Shown one piece after another: positions 6,745-8,644 of a DNA stretch of 8,644 bases (positions are counted from its first letter, which is position 1; every line of letters starts with the position of its first letter). The position numbers and the translations under genes are program-made. The notes under the pieces were generated by a model, which was given only the letters and a program-made list of their open reading frames with translations, searched no databases and was not told the DNA's origin. The stretch covers positions 1 through 8,644 of the forward strand of contig JABXHG010000602.1 of the NCBI GenBank assembly GCA_013393545.1. The letters run 5' to 3'. The DNA is from Alteromonadaceae bacterium. GTDB lineage: Bacteria > Pseudomonadota > Gammaproteobacteria > Pseudomonadales > Oleiphilaceae.

Positions 6745-8175
6745 ATGACTTCAATTATCCGCATGAGCGTTATTGCGCTCGCCCTTGTGATGCTCGCCGG
6801 CTGTGCTTCCCGGCAATATCAGGCAACGACGGCTGTCGCTGTTCAGGAGTCCGTGTGCCAACAGACCTTCCAGCAATGGCAAAAGCTGGTCGAGGAAGGC
6901 GGCCACTACGATGCCCAAACCTGGTCGCCACCCGGTTTCCCCTATTTGCGTGTGAACCGTTTACTGGCCAGTTTTCCGTTGGTCGAGCTGGATTCCGCGC
7001 AGCAACGGGAATGGTTCGAGCGGGCTCAAGCGTTGGCGGTCATGGCCTGGCAATACGAAGTCGCCAGCATGGGCGGGGCGGCGGAGCAAACATTGCCGGA
7101 GTTGCAGCGTTGTGCGCAGGCGGCGACTCAAACCTTAATGGAGCGGGATGAAGGTTGGCGGCAACTCCAGCAGGCCATGCAAGTGCCGGATGACTACAAC
7201 AACGCCGGGCGGGTGCTGGGTGGTTATCCGGTGGTGGCTCCCGTGGTGCGCTGGCGGGCCGGTGTGGTGATGGGCGAGTTGATGGATGAATTTGGCCAGT
7301 ACCAGCCAAGAGCACCGTTGTCGGTTTATTCGCCGAAGGTGTTGGCAGTAGAGCCTCGTGATTCTCTGGTTCAGCACGCGCAGGCCCGCAGCCAATTGGG
7401 TATCCCGGATTTTACTGGCGCTGAACGTGAGGCTCTGTTGGCACGCTTCGCCCCCACCTGGGCGGTGGAAACCGCGAGCAGGAGTGATCTTCCCGGTCGC
7501 CCGGGCCGGTCGGCCAGCGGAGCGCTGGATTTTCGCCCGGAGCCGGTGGTGTTCAGCCAGGTTGCCTTCACCCGGTTTCAGGGTGAGGTACTGCCGCAGC
7601 TGGTTTACACCCTCTGGTTCCCGCGCCGGCCTGCGGAAAGCCGTTTTGATATCGTCGCCGGTGAGCTGGATGGCCTGGTCTGGCGGGTGACGCTAGGCAC
7701 CGACGGCCAGCCATTAATCTATGATTCTATTCACCCCTGTGGCTGTTATCACACCTGGGTGCTGGCACCGGGCGGGTTGACGCCAAAGGGAGAAGTGGGC
7801 TTCTGGCAAGAGCCGCTTTGGATTGCCGGCACCGCGCCTGAAACGGACAAGGGGCTGGCGTTGCACGTCTCTGCCGGCAGCCATTACTTGATGAATGTTA
7901 CCGCCGACGTGCCGGAGACTGAGTTGGTGTCGCAGCTCTATGGGCTGGAACCGTACAATAATCTGAGCGCTCCATCCTGGGCGGGCCAGCGGCTGTTTGA
8001 TGAAAGTGGCATGATTCCCGGCACCGAGCGTTCTGAGCGTTTCTTCTTGTGGCCCACCGGCGTGCCGTCGCCCGGCGCCATGCGCCAATGGGGCAACCAC
8101 GCCACGGCGTTTGTGGGTACCCGGCATTTTGATGAGCCCTGGCTGCTGCAGGAGTATTTTCAGAGGACAGAATGA
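6745..8175 (+). CDS. Putative outer-membrane lipoprotein of unknown function
   Basis: A 476-residue protein that I cannot place in a named family. It begins with a lipoprotein signal peptide: Arg6, a hydrophobic stretch (8-18) and lipobox LAGC with the acylated Cys20; Ala at +2 suggests sorting to the outer membrane. The ATG at 6745 is chosen because GGGAGAG (6728-6734) sits about 10 bases upstream and because the in-frame TTG at 6709 would add 12 charged residues before the signal. The N-terminal third is helical and rich in Gln, Ala and Trp; the C-terminal half looks beta-rich with many aromatic residues. A distinctive CGCYH (Cys332, Cys334, His336) could bind metal or form a disulfide, and the last 60 residues hold a striking PSPGAMRQWGNHATAFVGTRHF segment split here as PSPGAMRQWGNHATAFVG and TRHF. 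The spacing to cnoX is 62 bases, but no functional link is evident. Confidence 0.88.
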   Translation: MTSIIRMSVIALALVMLAGCASRQYQATTAVAVQESVCQQTFQQWQKLVEEGGHYDAQTWSPPGFPYLRVNRLLASFPLVELDSAQQREWFERAQALAVMAWQYEVASMGGAAEQTLPELQRCAQAATQTLMERDEGWRQLQQAMQVPDDYNNAGRVLGGYPVVAPVVRWRAGVVMGELMDEFGQYQPRAPLSVYSPKVLAVEPRDSLVQHAQARSQLGIPDFTGAEREALLARFAPTWAVETASRSDLPGRPGRSASGALDFRPEPVVFSQVAFTRFQGEVLPQLVYTLWFPRRPAESRFDIVAGELDGLVWRVTLGTDGQPLIYDSIHPCGCYHTWVLAPGGLTPKGEVGFWQEPLWIAGTAPETDKGLALHVSAGSHYLMNVTADVPETELVSQLYGLEPYNNLSAPSWAGQRLFDESGMIPGTERSERFFLWPTGVPSPGAMRQWGNHATAFVGTRHFDEPWLLQEYFQRTE

Positions 8176-8273
8176 ACGATTATCTGTGATTTGCATAATT
8201 ATGCGTAGCGTGCATAAAAATAGATAATTCAGTCTAGGCTGGTCCAGTGATTGGCCGCCTGGAGCCAATAAAC
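8176..8273. other. AT-rich intergenic patch with palindromes
   Basis: No ORF is supported. The first half is clearly more AT-rich than its surroundings and contains the perfect 12-bp palindrome GCATAATTATGC (8193-8204), flanked by the 7-bp inverted repeat ATTATCT (8179-8185) and AGATAAT (8222-8228). The second half has a hairpin ATTGGC/GCCAAT (8250-8255 and 8264-8269, 8-base loop) directly before the terminator. Confidence 0.7.
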
Positions 8274-8309
8274 AAAAAGCCCGGAAGGCGTTAACCCTCC
8301 GGGCTTTTT
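8274..8309. terminator. Bidirectional Rho-independent terminator
   Basis: AAAAAGCCCGGA (8274-8285) and TCCGGGCTTTTT (8298-8309) form a perfect 12-bp stem that extends inward by two more pairs after one mismatch, with a CGTTAA loop. It has a T-run on both strands, so it can end the lipoprotein transcript coming from the left and the radical SAM transcript coming from the right. Confidence 0.93.
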
Positions 8310-8332
8310 CAAAGTGCATGGCGGCTTAGTGC

Positions 8333-8644
8333 TCAGCCATTACCCTTCTTCATTTCCTCGTACTCGTCCTCAAAGAAGAACTTTTCTTCTCCAAGAGCCG
8401 GTTCCAGCTCGTGCAGCCAGGTGGCTTTTTCGCGCTACTTGGCGAAGAACGGGCGTTGTGCCCATTCCTGGGTTCGTCCCTGCAGGAAGCTTTGTACGAT
8501 CACTTTCTCGCCGTTGATTTCGGTAATGCCCTGAACTTCCACTTTACGGTGTCTGTCACTCATGCTCCGGTCCCGGGCGGTGCGCGCCAGGCCACTCACC
8601 TTCTCCATGGCCTTGCGGTAGATGTTATAGGCCTCGGCCAGCGG
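8333..8644 (-). pseudogene. KamA-family radical SAM protein (lysine 2,3-aminomutase-like), C-terminal part with in-frame stop
   Basis: A single frame open from the window edge reads PLAEAYNIYRKAMEKVSGLA, then RTARDRSMS, then IVQSFLQGRTQEWAQRPFFAK, an amber TAG at 8437-8435, and continues in frame as REKATWLHELEPALGEEKFF to a TGA at 8335-8333. The continuing part has the coding look of a conserved tail (KATWL, then an acidic FFFEDEYEEM end), so the stop interrupts one protein. From memory it resembles the C-terminus of the long proteobacterial KamA-like radical SAM proteins, where a Tyr sits at the stop position (FFA-K/R-Y); a single C-to-G change of TAC would create TAG. The catalytic CxxxCxxC region lies outside the window. 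If real, the stop removes 33 residues. A sequencing error is equally possible. The family assignment is tentative; the interrupted frame is clear. Confidence 0.6.

Noticed and set aside
8314..8517. 67-codon plus-strand ORF at the right end
   Set aside because: Antisense to the clear KamA-like C-terminal frame; Arg/Pro-rich shadow sequence.

Overview
The window looks like chromosomal DNA of a GC-rich marine gammaproteobacterium. Glutamine synthetase, TypA/BipA, a Lon-type protease and a CnoX-like thioredoxin all read as gammaproteobacterial, and the protein sequences and gene content fit Marinobacter or a close relative best. This assignment comes from remembered protein families, not from a search. 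Most of the window is ordinary housekeeping DNA; the oddities are at the two ends and in the intergenic gaps.

Layout. Positions 1-131 (minus) hold a fragment of a GGDEF (diguanylate cyclase) domain joined out of frame to the first 215 codons of glnA (minus, to 766). Positions 767-1241 are a divergent control region with a sigma-54 promoter and two overlapping NtrC-type sites facing glnA, and a leader for typA. typA/bipA runs 1242-3062 (+). The gap 3063-3226 carries a nested inverted repeat with a 10-bp tandem repeat. A Lon-family protease with an acidic N-terminal extension (AsrA-like) runs 5677-3227 (minus). A short divergent region with a candidate heat-shock promoter separates it from cnoX/ybbN (5819-6682, +). 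A lipoprotein of unknown function follows on the same strand (6745-8175). The gap 8176-8332 contains an AT-rich palindromic patch, a small hairpin and a strong bidirectional terminator. The window ends inside the C-terminus of what looks like a KamA-family radical SAM protein (minus), which is interrupted by an in-frame amber codon.

How the genes fit together. typA (ribosome-associated GTPase), lon (proteolysis) and cnoX (chaperone-thioredoxin) all serve translation or protein quality control under stress, and lon and cnoX are divergent neighbours with one shared control region. glnA is set up for classical nitrogen control, but its coding sequence is broken in this window. I did not find a convincing new multi-gene system. 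The points most worth checking are the glnA/GGDEF junction (true rearrangement or assembly chimera), the nested repeat after typA, the possible small RNA before the last terminator, and the unassigned lipoprotein. No tRNA, rRNA, CRISPR array, insertion sequence or integrase was seen.
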